Shown here: positions 56,982 to 64,000 of the stretch, one piece after another | How positions within the stretch are numbered: position 1 is the stretch's first letter | Layout: every line of letters starts with the position of its first letter | Assembly (NCBI RefSeq): GCF_022376445.1 | Contig: NW_025955014.1 | Span: forward strand, 62,001 to 126,000 | Source: Fomitopsis serialis | Lineage: Eukaryota; Basidiomycota; Agaricomycetes; Polyporales; Fomitopsidaceae | Reading direction: 5' to 3' | DNA: 64,000 nucleotides | Made by a program: the position numbers and the translations under genes | Notes under the pieces: generated by a model | The model's database searches: none | The model's input: only the letters and a program-made list of their open reading frames with translations | Told to the model about the DNA's origin: nothing

Positions 56982-57216
56982 TACCCAATATGAAGACGTC
57001 GAGTACGGCGACGCGTTGCGGCGAAGCCGTTACCCCCAGTCCAGAAGCCGACGAGCCTCGTCGTACATGCTCTGTGAGCCAGTGTCCAACACTGATGACG
57101 CCAATGACCCGTATTGCTGATCAACCGGTTCGCAGAGTCCCGCCGGATGGGCGCCGCGAAGCAAACATCGCTCCGCTGACCCTAGGAGGAGCAGTGCCGT
57201 GTCGTGCTCATCGAAC

Positions 57217-57715
57217 CCGGTGTGTCCAGCCTGACTCGTGTGCAGTGGATGACACAAGTTCGTTACGCTCGTGCCGACACGAGCCAGTGCCAGTGTAAGC
57301 GTGCTGCTGCTGCATGCTCCTGACTCGTGTGCAGTGAATGACACGAGCGTGTTATGCTCGTGCCGACACGAGCCAGTGTAAGCGTGCTGCGTCCAGCCCG
57401 ACCCGTGTGTGACACTCGCTGGCCATGAGCTCGTGCTGACACGAGCCGGTGTAAGCATACTGCGTCCAGCCTGACCCGGTGTGACACTCGCTGGCTATGA
57501 GCTCGTGCTGACGCGAGCCAGTATAAGCCTGCTGCGTCCAGCCTGACTCGTGTGTGACACTCGCTGGCTATGAGCTCGTGCTGACACGAGCCAGTGAAGC
57601 ATACTGCGTCCAGTGTAAGCATGTTGCCTCCAGCCTGACTCGCGTGTGCATGACACGAGCTAGCGATGCTCGTGCCGACGCGCGCCAGTGTAAGCGTGTT
57701 GCGTGCAGCATGAAA
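57217..57715. repeat. Minisatellite, about 60-80-bp unit, about seven copies
   Basis: Diverged units read roughly GCGTCCAGCCTGACTCGTG, TGTGACACTCGCTGGCTATG, AGCTCGTGCTGACACGAGCC, AGTGTAAGC. Each has a small palindrome CTCGTGCTGACACGAG, able to form a 6-bp stem. Units vary in length and base. The array lies between the arms of the large inverted repeat. Open frames here are artefacts of the repeat. Confidence 0.8.
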
Positions 57716-58034
57716 GAAACTCAGCGGGTTGGTCCCGCCCGGCGACCAGTGAGCGAGAGCGCTGGTGACGGAGCACTGGGCGGCGGTCGAAGGACTCGGA
57801 GTCGGACAGTCCACAATGGCAACCGCTGCTCGCTCAGCTGGATGCTCATGTCGGACGAGCTTGCGAGACAGAGACTACGACTCTGTGTTGACCATCCTCC
57901 ACGCATTTGTGAGTGGTACAATCATTTGGTCGTTGCTCACATAATCCGGCTCTTCGTCGCCATCGGGATTGATGAGCGAAGGTTGTACCATAGTCCCCTT
58001 CCTGTAAGCTACAAGTGGTGTAGTCTTAGTGGAA

Positions 58035-58307
58035 GAAAACGAGAGCTATTCGAAGGGCGTAGCAGCCGCGGAGCCTTCGAGAGCGGTCGTCCGAGTGGGC
58101 GCGCAGAGGAGAGCGATGCGCGCCTAAATCTCCTCCTGCATGCGTAGACTCACTTCTACGCGACGCTCGTGCCTCGCTTCGCTTAGAATACCATCTACGC
58201 ATGCAGGAGGAGATTTAGGCGCGCATCGCTCTCCTCTGCGCGCCCACTCGGACGACCGCTCTCGAAGGCTCCGCGGCTGCTACGCCCTTCGAATAGCTCT
58301 CGTTTTC
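58035..58307. repeat. Perfect palindrome: 114-bp arms with 45-base loop
   Basis: Bases 58035-58148 are the exact reverse complement of 58194-58307 with no mismatch that I can find. The 45-base loop (58149-58193) is also present at 56723-56767 in inverse orientation. Outside the arms pairing stops at once (58034 A against 58308 C). A transcript would make a 114-bp hairpin. Confidence 0.9.
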
Positions 58308-58339
58308 CCCACCCTCCACACCCTCTTCACGCAGCACAC

Positions 58340-58430
58340 GCCGCCAAAAACCCAATGTGTGTTTTTTCTTTATATCTTTGTTTTGTTTTTGTCTTTGTTT
58401 TGTTTTGTTTTTGGCTCGACGTGTCTACCC
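58340..58430 (+). repeat. T/G-rich simple tract
   Basis: Repeats of TTTTG and TTTGT (TTTTTCTTTATATCTTTG, then TTTTGTTTTTGTC) form a short simple-sequence tract after the palindrome. Confidence 0.6.
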
Positions 58431-58485
58431 TGCGGCCCAGCAGTGGCAATGGGAGCGCAGGGCTGCGGTATCAACCCGCCCGCCC

Positions 58486-58698
58486 TCGCGGCTCACCCGT
58501 TGCCCCTCAGGTCCAGGCACACTCTTCGAGTCGGGCAGCCCTGCGGGCTGCGCCCCACACCGCCAATCATTCCCCTCTCGCTCTCTTGCAACTGACCATC
58601 CAAGCTCACTCAGTAATAATGAGGCGGGCTGCTGGTACGCCTCGCTTCACACGTGACCGTCATATCCGCCACGCCGGTCATCGTATCCCAGTGCATAG
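58486..58698 (+). repeat. 213-bp arm of the large inverted repeat
   Basis: Perfect inverse copy of 56769-56981. After 58698 (...GTGCATAG) the sequence differs from the left copy, so the junction is sharp. Confidence 0.85.
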
Positions 58699-58878
58699 AA
58701 GGAAGTATACGCGACGTAGCATTGATCGATGTACGGTGGCTACCACTTTAGCGGAGAAGAGAACGTAATCGTGGACAGGAGACAACAGGCTTAACACAAC
58801 GTTCAACGGTTGTAGGTGTGAGAAGACCCCAGCGGGTCCGGACTCGGATGTACGCGTTGTGCGCGGACTCGGATGTGG

Positions 58879-59067
58879 CGCGCTGACCGGCCCCGGCCCG
58901 GCGGATCTCGATAGAACGCATCGCTGCGCCCGACGGCTCGCCTCGGGCAGCCCTCTGCAGGCTACCGTGACCATCGCTGGCCGCCTCGTCGCTATTGTCG
59001 CGACTCACTGCTGCCGCATCTCCATATATGTTAATGTTCTCAGGCTGTCAAGGCCCCACATCTGTCC
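58879..59067 (+). repeat. Dispersed repeat near SDR genes, copy B
   Basis: Contains GGCCCGGCGGATCTCGAT, CTACCGTGACCATCGCTGG and CTCAGGCTGTCAAGGCCCC in the order seen in the inverse at 40266-40509. It stands about 170 bases before SDR copy 4. Its last words also occur before SDR copy 3. Confidence 0.6.
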
Positions 59068-59178
59068 GATGATGCGACATAATGACAAGGCTTGCGCTGC
59101 GCCTACATCTGCCCACCTCGGCTTCCGAGACGTCGCGCCCCACCGGCACGCCAACTAGTATACAGACTGGAGCGTTCC

Positions 59179-59186
59179 TATAAAAG
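59179..59186 (+). promoter_or_regulatory. TATA box of SDR copy 4
   Basis: TATAAAAG, 50-57 bases before the ATG at 59236. It is the strongest TATA box among the SDR copies. Confidence 0.6.
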
Positions 59187-59235
59187 TGTATGACGTTCTG
59201 ACCATCGCAGCAACTCTTCGTCCCCCGTCCCAAGA

Positions 59236-60307
59236 ATGCCTACCTACGCTGTTGTTGGTGGTTCCCGCGGAGTCGGCCTGGAGATCGTTCGCCAGCTGGT
59301 ATGTGCCGCTATACCTGGTCGACTCTTTACTGAGGAGCTCTGCAGGCGGCGGATCCGCAGAACACCGTCTTCGCTACTGCGCGGGACACAGAGAGATCAG
59401 TGCACTTGGCCAAAGTCGCGAAGGAGGCACCGGCAGAGAACGTCGTGGTCCTCCAAGCGGACGTTGTGGACCATCGCTCGCTAAAGGTCAGTTCTCATGC
59501 ATCGTTGCGGCGGCATGAAGTACCAATGGATAGACAGGCTGCGGCGGAGCAAGTCGCGCAGGCTACGGGCGGCTCACTCGACGTGCTCATCCACAACGCA
59601 GCGAAGATGGACTACGCGGGTGGGAATTTGTCTCGTACGCTGACCGAGTAGTACGTCCATTATTGTGGGCTTTCAATGTATGAATGTATGCTGATGATCG
59701 GCCTTGCAGCGAGAGCATGGACGCCTTGGACGCGGAATTCATCGAAGCGGTACGTCCCCCCTGCGCACTGCCTCCATTGCACTCACACACGGCCAGTTCA
59801 AAGTCAACACCCTCGGCGCGGTCCACTCCGTCGACGCATTCCTGCCCCTGCTCCGAGCAGGCGTGGCGAAGAAGATCATCGTCATCAGTACGGGCGGGGG
59901 CGAGCGCGACGTTGTGTGGAAGACCCGCCTGATCGGGACCGCCGCGTACGGCGTCACGAAGTGCGCGGAGAACATGGTCATGACCAAGTACGCCGCGGAG
60001 CTCGCGGACGAGGGCTTCGTCGTCGCCGCGATCAGCCCCGGGAACGTCGACGTCTCGCGCACGGCGCCTTCTCCGCGTGAGCCGCCTTTGGAGTGTCGAG
60101 ATATCGTCGCTGACTCGAGTGGCTGGCAACGTAGCGAGTGCGGCGGAGCTCGCGGACCTCAAGCGCGTTATGGACCGCGTCCGGAAGCAGATACCGAACT
60201 ACCCTGACAAGGCACTCACGCCGGAGCAGTCGGTAAAGAAGGTGCTGGAGATCGTCGACGCACTGGGACCCGAGGACGCAGCGAGCTTCCGCGCCGTATG
60301 GGACTGA
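59236..60307 (+). CDS. Short-chain dehydrogenase/reductase (SDR), copy 4
   Basis: Intact relative of copy 3. It reads MPTYAVVGGSRGVGLEIVRQL, NTVFATARDTERSVHLAKVA, IHNAAKMDYAGGNLSRTL, ESMDALDAEFIEA, FKVNTLGAVHSVDAFLPLLR, VISTGGGERDVVWK, the catalytic YGVTKCAENM, then VVAAISPGNVDVSRTAPS, and a last exon ending KVLEIVDALGPEDAASFRAV. The Tyr codon at the end of exon 3 is split by an intron (TA|C), so the TAG seen there is not read. Six exons all keep frame. It should be a soluble NAD(P)-dependent oxidoreductase; the substrate is unknown. Its upstream repeat and its inverted downstream relic are shared with copy 3, so copies 3 and 4 are a segmental duplication. Confidence 0.88.
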
Positions 60308-60474
60308 CGTCTGGCCGGGCCTCGTAGTCTGAACCACACTGAGGATGGCTCACACTTTGACGGGCTCCAATGATCTCTGCAACCGTCTCCCCACAGGCGG
60401 TTGAAACTCGTGTAAGTACATTGTATAACATACTTGATCCTACACAGGCGGGAAATGGTCCTGCTACTGCAATC

Positions 60475-60895
60475 TCCAGCGTTCCTGTACAGATTGTTCA
60501 TGTCCAACTCCGGATGTGGTCTGAAAGTACCAGACTCAGCAGGCCCGATCTTCTCGATGTCAGCCCAGGAGCCGCTCCACAGCCTGCTGAGGCGTGATCA
60601 GCGCGTGCAGCCTCGCAAAAGCCACCCAGTGCTTCTCCGCGAAGACGTTAAACTTCGCAGCGTTCGCTTCCGACGCTGCAACGCCCAAGCTGGCCGGTCA
60701 GCACCAAATTCTCTCACAAGGGCAAGGAGGGACGACGTACGCGGCTCGGTCTGGGTGCTGGAAACGTCCACGAAGCCCGGGCCCACGGTCACGACGGTGA
60801 AGCCCTCGTTCCCGGCGAGCGCAACGGCGTACTTCGTCGTGTTCCGCGGCCTTTGTTACCGCGTACGCGCTAGTAGAATCCCCACTATCGGGCAA
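60475..60895 (-). pseudogene. SDR relic (3' half), inverted, after SDR copy 4
   Basis: On the minus strand STSAYAVTKAAEH is followed by loss of eight bases (ATGGTCGC of the intact copies), and then, in another frame, TVGPGFVDVSSTQTEP. An intron follows, then NAAKFNVFAEKHWVAFARLH and ITPQQAVERLL. One extra G then gives a stop before DIEKIGPAESGTFRPHPELD, which continues in the next frame. The 5' half with the cofactor motif is missing. It resembles copies 1 and 2 more than copies 3 and 4. Confidence 0.75.
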
Positions 60896-61363
60896 CCGTA
60901 CATACTAGCCCCCTGGATTGTCGCTGGAACCCGGCGAGACGTTACTCGATCGTACTGCTAGTAGCCGCCAATGGCTTCGCGAATACCACGACTCTAATCG
61001 GGATCTCAAAATCCGGTTCGAGCAATGAATTAATGAGGACAGCCGTGGCGGCCACCGTGAGGCGGAGGACTGTAGTAGATGCTGTGTCATGTCGCCAGGC
61101 TTGCTGGACAGGTCGTTGCGGTACTAGTGGTCGGTGGGGTGTAAGTAGGCGGACGGTGATTAGACGGCGGGTGCCGGTGAATGACGCTCTGTGTGGTCGT
61201 AGATCCTTACACAGATCTCGCCGATCACAGTTTGAATCTCAAATTCACGACCTCTCCTCTGCCAAAGGCGACCCCGGCCCAGTGCCGACGTGTATACACC
61301 TGTACTTGTACAAAACGAGCCACACATTGTACCAACTACCAGACAGGCAGGCAACCCGCCGCA
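60896..61363. other. Intergenic region upstream of the zinc-finger gene
   Basis: Contains the likely promoter and leader of the C2H2 gene. No further gene recognised. The frame upstream of 61364 is open but its residues look non-coding. Confidence 0.5.
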
Positions 61364-63193
61364 ATGGAAAGCATCCCCCAGTCGGACCACAACATCGACG
61401 ACGAAGATGCATGGGACGACGACTCCGAGGACGACATCGAGGCCGAAGCGGAGCAGATGGCCCGTCGGCTCCAGGACCAACTCAGAGCAGATATCGAGCG
61501 AGCGCAGCAGGAGGCGAGGGCCCAGACAACTGCCACCCAACAGGCGAGTCAAACAGTGTCTGCTCTAGGACTCGCACCCGCACCATCTTCGACACAACAA
61601 CCTGTTGCTGGCCCGTCTACCTTAAGAAACACATATAGCTCTGAGCAACTTGCACACGGAAACGACCCTGGAACTGCCCGCGAGAGACGGAGCGCCGCCG
61701 CCATCCTCACCATGAAAGCCATCCTCGCCTCGGCCGAGAAGAACCCGCTGGTGCGCTCTACGCTCGCCGCATCCACTATACCCGGCGGGGACCACCACAA
61801 CGTGCTAGACATCTTCACCCAATGCATCTCCTGCAGACAAGTGACCAAGGCCGTCGCGAGGCACCTGCGCGAGGCCGTCATCGCGCTCGCACAGTCCTCG
61901 CTGCTCTTCGCGTCCCTCCGCAACTCGGACGCGCCCGCCATCCAGCTCGACAAGGGCAAGCGCAGGTGGGACTCCGCGGACGGCCCCGACGACGCGCCCC
62001 AGGGGCCGCCCCCCAAGCGCGCCGCGACCGCGACGGAGCAGCCAGACCTGCGCCACCAGGTCTCCGAGGCGGCCGCGCTCATCACCGACGCGCTCGCCCC
62101 CCTCGCCGCGAGCCCGGCGCCCATCATCCACCCCCACCTCATCGCCTCCATCCACCTCCCGCTTCACCAAGCCTTCCTCTTCGCGTCCACGTCCGCCCCG
62201 CGCGCAGACGGCCCGCGCGCCGCCGCCCTCGAAGAGCTCGCGGGGCTCATCCAGATGCTCGGCGTGCTCAGCGGGGTCCCGATCGGCGCGCAGCCGTCCG
62301 AGTCCACCGCGCAGCCCGGGCTCGGGACGGCGGTGTACCCGTGCGCGACGTGCGCGAAGACGTTCGCGCGGCTCTTCTCGCTGAAGGCGCACCGGCGCGC
62401 GCACCTGCTCGGCGCGCGGCCGTTCCGGTGCGACGCGCCCGCGTGCGTCGCGAGCTTCGCGCGGAGCCACGACCTCAAGCGGCACGCGCGCCTGCACGAG
62501 CGCACCGCGTACAGGTGCCGCGGGTGCGCGAAGGTGTTCAGTCGCCGCGACGCGATCAAGCGCCACCAGGACAACCGCCGCGGCAGGGACGGCGGTGCGG
62601 GCGCGTACGGCGCGGAGAGCGCGTGTGCGTACGCGGAGGTCGAGGAGGTCGAGGTGGACCGCCCGGAGAGCGGGGAGGACGCGGTGCGCCGCGCGAAGAT
62701 GTGGGACGGCATCGCGGCGGGCTCCGTGCAGGCGGGCGTGCCCCCGCCGGTGTATGCGGGCCAGGCGTCGCGCGGGGACGCGGGCGGGGACGACGTCCCG
62801 GAGGAGGGCGAGGTGCACCCGAGCGTCGTGCTGGCCGCGCAGGCGGCCGTGCTGGGCCTGCACCCGCTCCTGCATGACTACGTGACGAGGGTGCTCGGAC
62901 ACGCGCCGGTGCTACAGAAGCCTGTCCAGCTGTCGTTTGGGCAACCATCCGCGGCGGCGCCCCCGCCGGCTCACGAGCCGACGCTCGCGAGCATCATCGC
63001 GGAGGCGGGCGAGGGGCATGCGGCGTCGTCGGCGCTCTCGAGCGCGCTCGCGCTGTCGGAGGAGCAGACGCGGCTGCTCGAGCAGGCGATCGCGCAGGCG
63101 GCGTTGGCGGCGCAGGCGCAAGCGGAGGCGGAGGCGGCGCTCGAGGAGGAGGATGAGGGCACGGGTGACGAGGAGGACGAGGAGGATGGTTGA
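61364..63193 (+). CDS. C2H2 zinc-finger transcription factor
   Basis: A single long exon of 609 residues from MESIPQSDHNIDDEDAWDDD. An ATG at 61181 in the same frame is possible, but its leader is not protein-like. The N-terminus is acidic and has a coiled-coil stretch (EAEQMARRLQDQLRADIERA). From about residue 327 to 412 there are three fingers: CATCAKTFARLFSLKAHRRAH, CDAPACVASFARSHDLKRHA and CRGCAKVFSRRDAIKRHQ; the third lacks a clear final His. The C-terminal third is Ala/Glu-rich and ends in an acidic run (EEEDEGTGDEEDEEDG). The 3' half is extremely G+C-rich, so long open frames on the other strand are shadows. It is probably a nuclear, sequence-specific regulator; I cannot name an orthologue. 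Confidence 0.85.
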   Translation: MESIPQSDHNIDDEDAWDDDSEDDIEAEAEQMARRLQDQLRADIERAQQEARAQTTATQQASQTVSALGLAPAPSSTQQPVAGPSTLRNTYSSEQLAHGNDPGTARERRSAAAILTMKAILASAEKNPLVRSTLAASTIPGGDHHNVLDIFTQCISCRQVTKAVARHLREAVIALAQSSLLFASLRNSDAPAIQLDKGKRRWDSADGPDDAPQGPPPKRAATATEQPDLRHQVSEAAALITDALAPLAASPAPIIHPHLIASIHLPLHQAFLFASTSAPRADGPRAAALEELAGLIQMLGVLSGVPIGAQPSESTAQPGLGTAVYPCATCAKTFARLFSLKAHRRAHLLGARPFRCDAPACVASFARSHDLKRHARLHERTAYRCRGCAKVFSRRDAIKRHQDNRRGRDGGAGAYGAESACAYAEVEEVEVDRPESGEDAVRRAKMWDGIAAGSVQAGVPPPVYAGQASRGDAGGDDVPEEGEVHPSVVLAAQAAVLGLHPLLHDYVTRVLGHAPVLQKPVQLSFGQPSAAAPPPAHEPTLASIIAEAGEGHAASSALSSALALSEEQTRLLEQAIAQAALAAQAQAEAEAALEEEDEGTGDEEDEEDG

Positions 63194-63222
63194 GCGAGGG
63201 GCGTGTATACTTATCTAGGATT

Positions 63223-63575
63223 TTTACACTTTCGCCGGGGGACCGCGTGTTGCACACCTGATTTTACCTGGTGCGAACTCGGGCGCGAGACTGCACAGTT
63301 CAAAACGGGCAAGACTCAGTGTATGATACATGAACGCACGATCCTGCGGGTCACCCGATGAGGTATATGCAGTCAGCACTAGTTTGGTCTAGTGCACTAT
63401 ATGGGAATTTTGCATTTTCGCTGGAGGACGGCTCGTTGCGTACCTGGGTCTACCTGATGGGAACTCGGGCCTGAAGCAGCACAGTTTGATCGTGAATACA
63501 TGTGGCAAGAACCTCAGTGTATGATTCATGGACGCACGGCCCTGCGGGTCCGGTGAGGTAGATGCAGCAGCGTCT
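63223..63575. repeat. Diverged tandem duplication between convergent genes
   Basis: Unit 1 (about 63223-63375) and unit 2 (about 63405-63575) share the ordered words TTTTCGC or TTTCGC, GAACTCGGGC, GCACAGTT, CTCAGTGTATGAT, CCTGCGGGTC and GAGGTA, with small indels. The units lie in the 3' flanks of the zinc-finger and phosducin-like genes. No gene is contained. Confidence 0.7.
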
Positions 63576-63637
63576 ATTCTATTCGCACTTCTCATGTCCG
63601 TCGAGCATCCCGGCTAACGCGATGGATGCACGTCCGT

Positions 63638-64000
63638 TCACGCGTCATCGTCGCTGCCTCCGAACACCAAGTCGCCATCGTCAAAGTCCTCTTCGTCGGA
63701 GGGCGGCCTGCGCTCCGCACCCTGCAGGATGTTATGCCTATGCACGCCGCAGTGTGAGCAACTACCGAGAAGGGCGGATAACGCGACACACCTCCGCAAC
63801 AGATCCTCCACGCCCGTCTTCGCCTCCCAGTCCACCCGCACCCACGTATGCTCGAGCGCGCCGCCGCGGTACACCAGGAGCGTCGGCAGGACGTCCGTGT
63901 CGACATTGTCGTCGTCCCACCCGGCGTCGCCGTCCCCGTCGCTGTCGTTCTCGTCGCCGTATGGGTCGTCTTCGTCGTCGTCGTTGTGGCTGGAATATCG
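63638..64000 (-). CDS. Phosducin-like protein, C-terminal end (partial)
   Basis: Only the 3' end is in the window; the gene runs off the right edge. The upstream exon has a very acidic loop (NDSDGDGDAGWDDDNVDTDV) and then LPTLLVYRGGALEHTWVRVD, the last strands of the thioredoxin fold of phosducins, and GVEDLLRR. A short intron, whose acceptor is CATAG, joins RHNILQGAERRPPSDEEDFD and the end FGGSDDDA. Phosducin-like proteins act with the CCT chaperonin or bind G-protein beta-gamma. The large acidic loop inside the fold is unusual. The choice of acceptor is supported by keeping the acidic tail in frame. Confidence 0.75.
   Translation of the reverse strand, partial: RYSSHNDDDEDDPYGDENDSDGDGDAGWDDDNVDTDVLPTLLVYRGGALEHTWVRVDWEAKTGVEDLLRRCVALSALLGSCSHCGVHRHNILQGAERRPPSDEEDFDDGDLVFGGSDDDA

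Noticed and set aside
56450..57124. A 224-codon minus-strand frame (also echoed on the plus strand at 58355-58768)
   Set aside because: Both frames come from the same inverted repeat. The residues are Arg/His/Ser-rich without a domain, so I treat it as repeat DNA.
57217..57715. Possible CRISPR-like array
   Set aside because: Units are contiguous and diverged, with no constant repeat and unique spacers, and the genome is eukaryotic. It is a minisatellite.
61805..62902. A 365-codon open frame on the minus strand opposite the zinc-finger gene
   Set aside because: It is a shadow of extreme G+C codon bias; the plus strand encodes recognisable C2H2 fingers and the minus frame is Arg/Ala-rich with no family features.

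Overview
The window is nuclear DNA from a filamentous basidiomycete, most likely an Agaricomycete. Genes are split by many 50-70 base introns with GT...AG ends. Families present include cerato-platanins, GH13 alpha-amylases, an SLC16-like MFS pair, fungal short-chain dehydrogenases, a DEDDh RNA exonuclease, an RNF216-like RBR ligase, Hsp20, a PP6-type phosphatase and a C2H2 factor. No CRISPR array, rRNA or prokaryotic operon was seen. Exon limits below were placed by eye from splice sites and family conservation.

Layout. 0-8.2 kb: a secreted FAD amine oxidase, a membrane-anchored or secreted beta-lactamase-like serine hydrolase, and a secreted alpha-amylase with a C-terminal starch-binding domain. 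8.5-14.5 kb: a cluster of four cerato-platanin genes plus a decayed fifth. 14.6-22.6 kb: gene-poor DNA with a degenerate tRNA-Arg-like element, an F-box-like remnant running into a 5'-truncated pyridoxal kinase remnant, an HSP70 scrap, and long G-rich and C/T-rich simple-sequence tracts. 23.1-24.6 kb: a two-repeat protein of unknown function. 25.5-28.1 kb: a second alpha-amylase that ends in a GPI-anchor signal instead of a starch-binding domain. 28.9-37.6 kb: a compact housekeeping block (RBR ubiquitin ligase, RNA exonuclease, JmjC protein, Hsp20).

38.9-60.9 kb is a duplicated region: four SDR genes (one frameshifted), two MFS transporters, and two inverted SDR scraps. Between them lie a frameshifted ERG27-like 3-ketosteroid reductase, a PP6-type phosphatase and a CENP-B-type DNA-binding protein that lacks a transposase domain. 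At 56.7-58.7 kb there is a perfect 213-bp inverted repeat, a 7x-type minisatellite and a 114-bp perfect palindrome whose loop is itself copied elsewhere. 61.3-64 kb: a C2H2 zinc-finger gene and a phosducin-like gene cut by the window end.

Functional reading. The left third is dominated by secreted proteins for starch use and surface or host interaction. The right third looks like a recently amplified SDR/MFS module with accompanying decay. Several otherwise good genes carry a single stop or indel (amine oxidase, RBR ligase, SDR copy 3, ERG27). These may be true lesions or base-call errors; reads or transcripts would decide.
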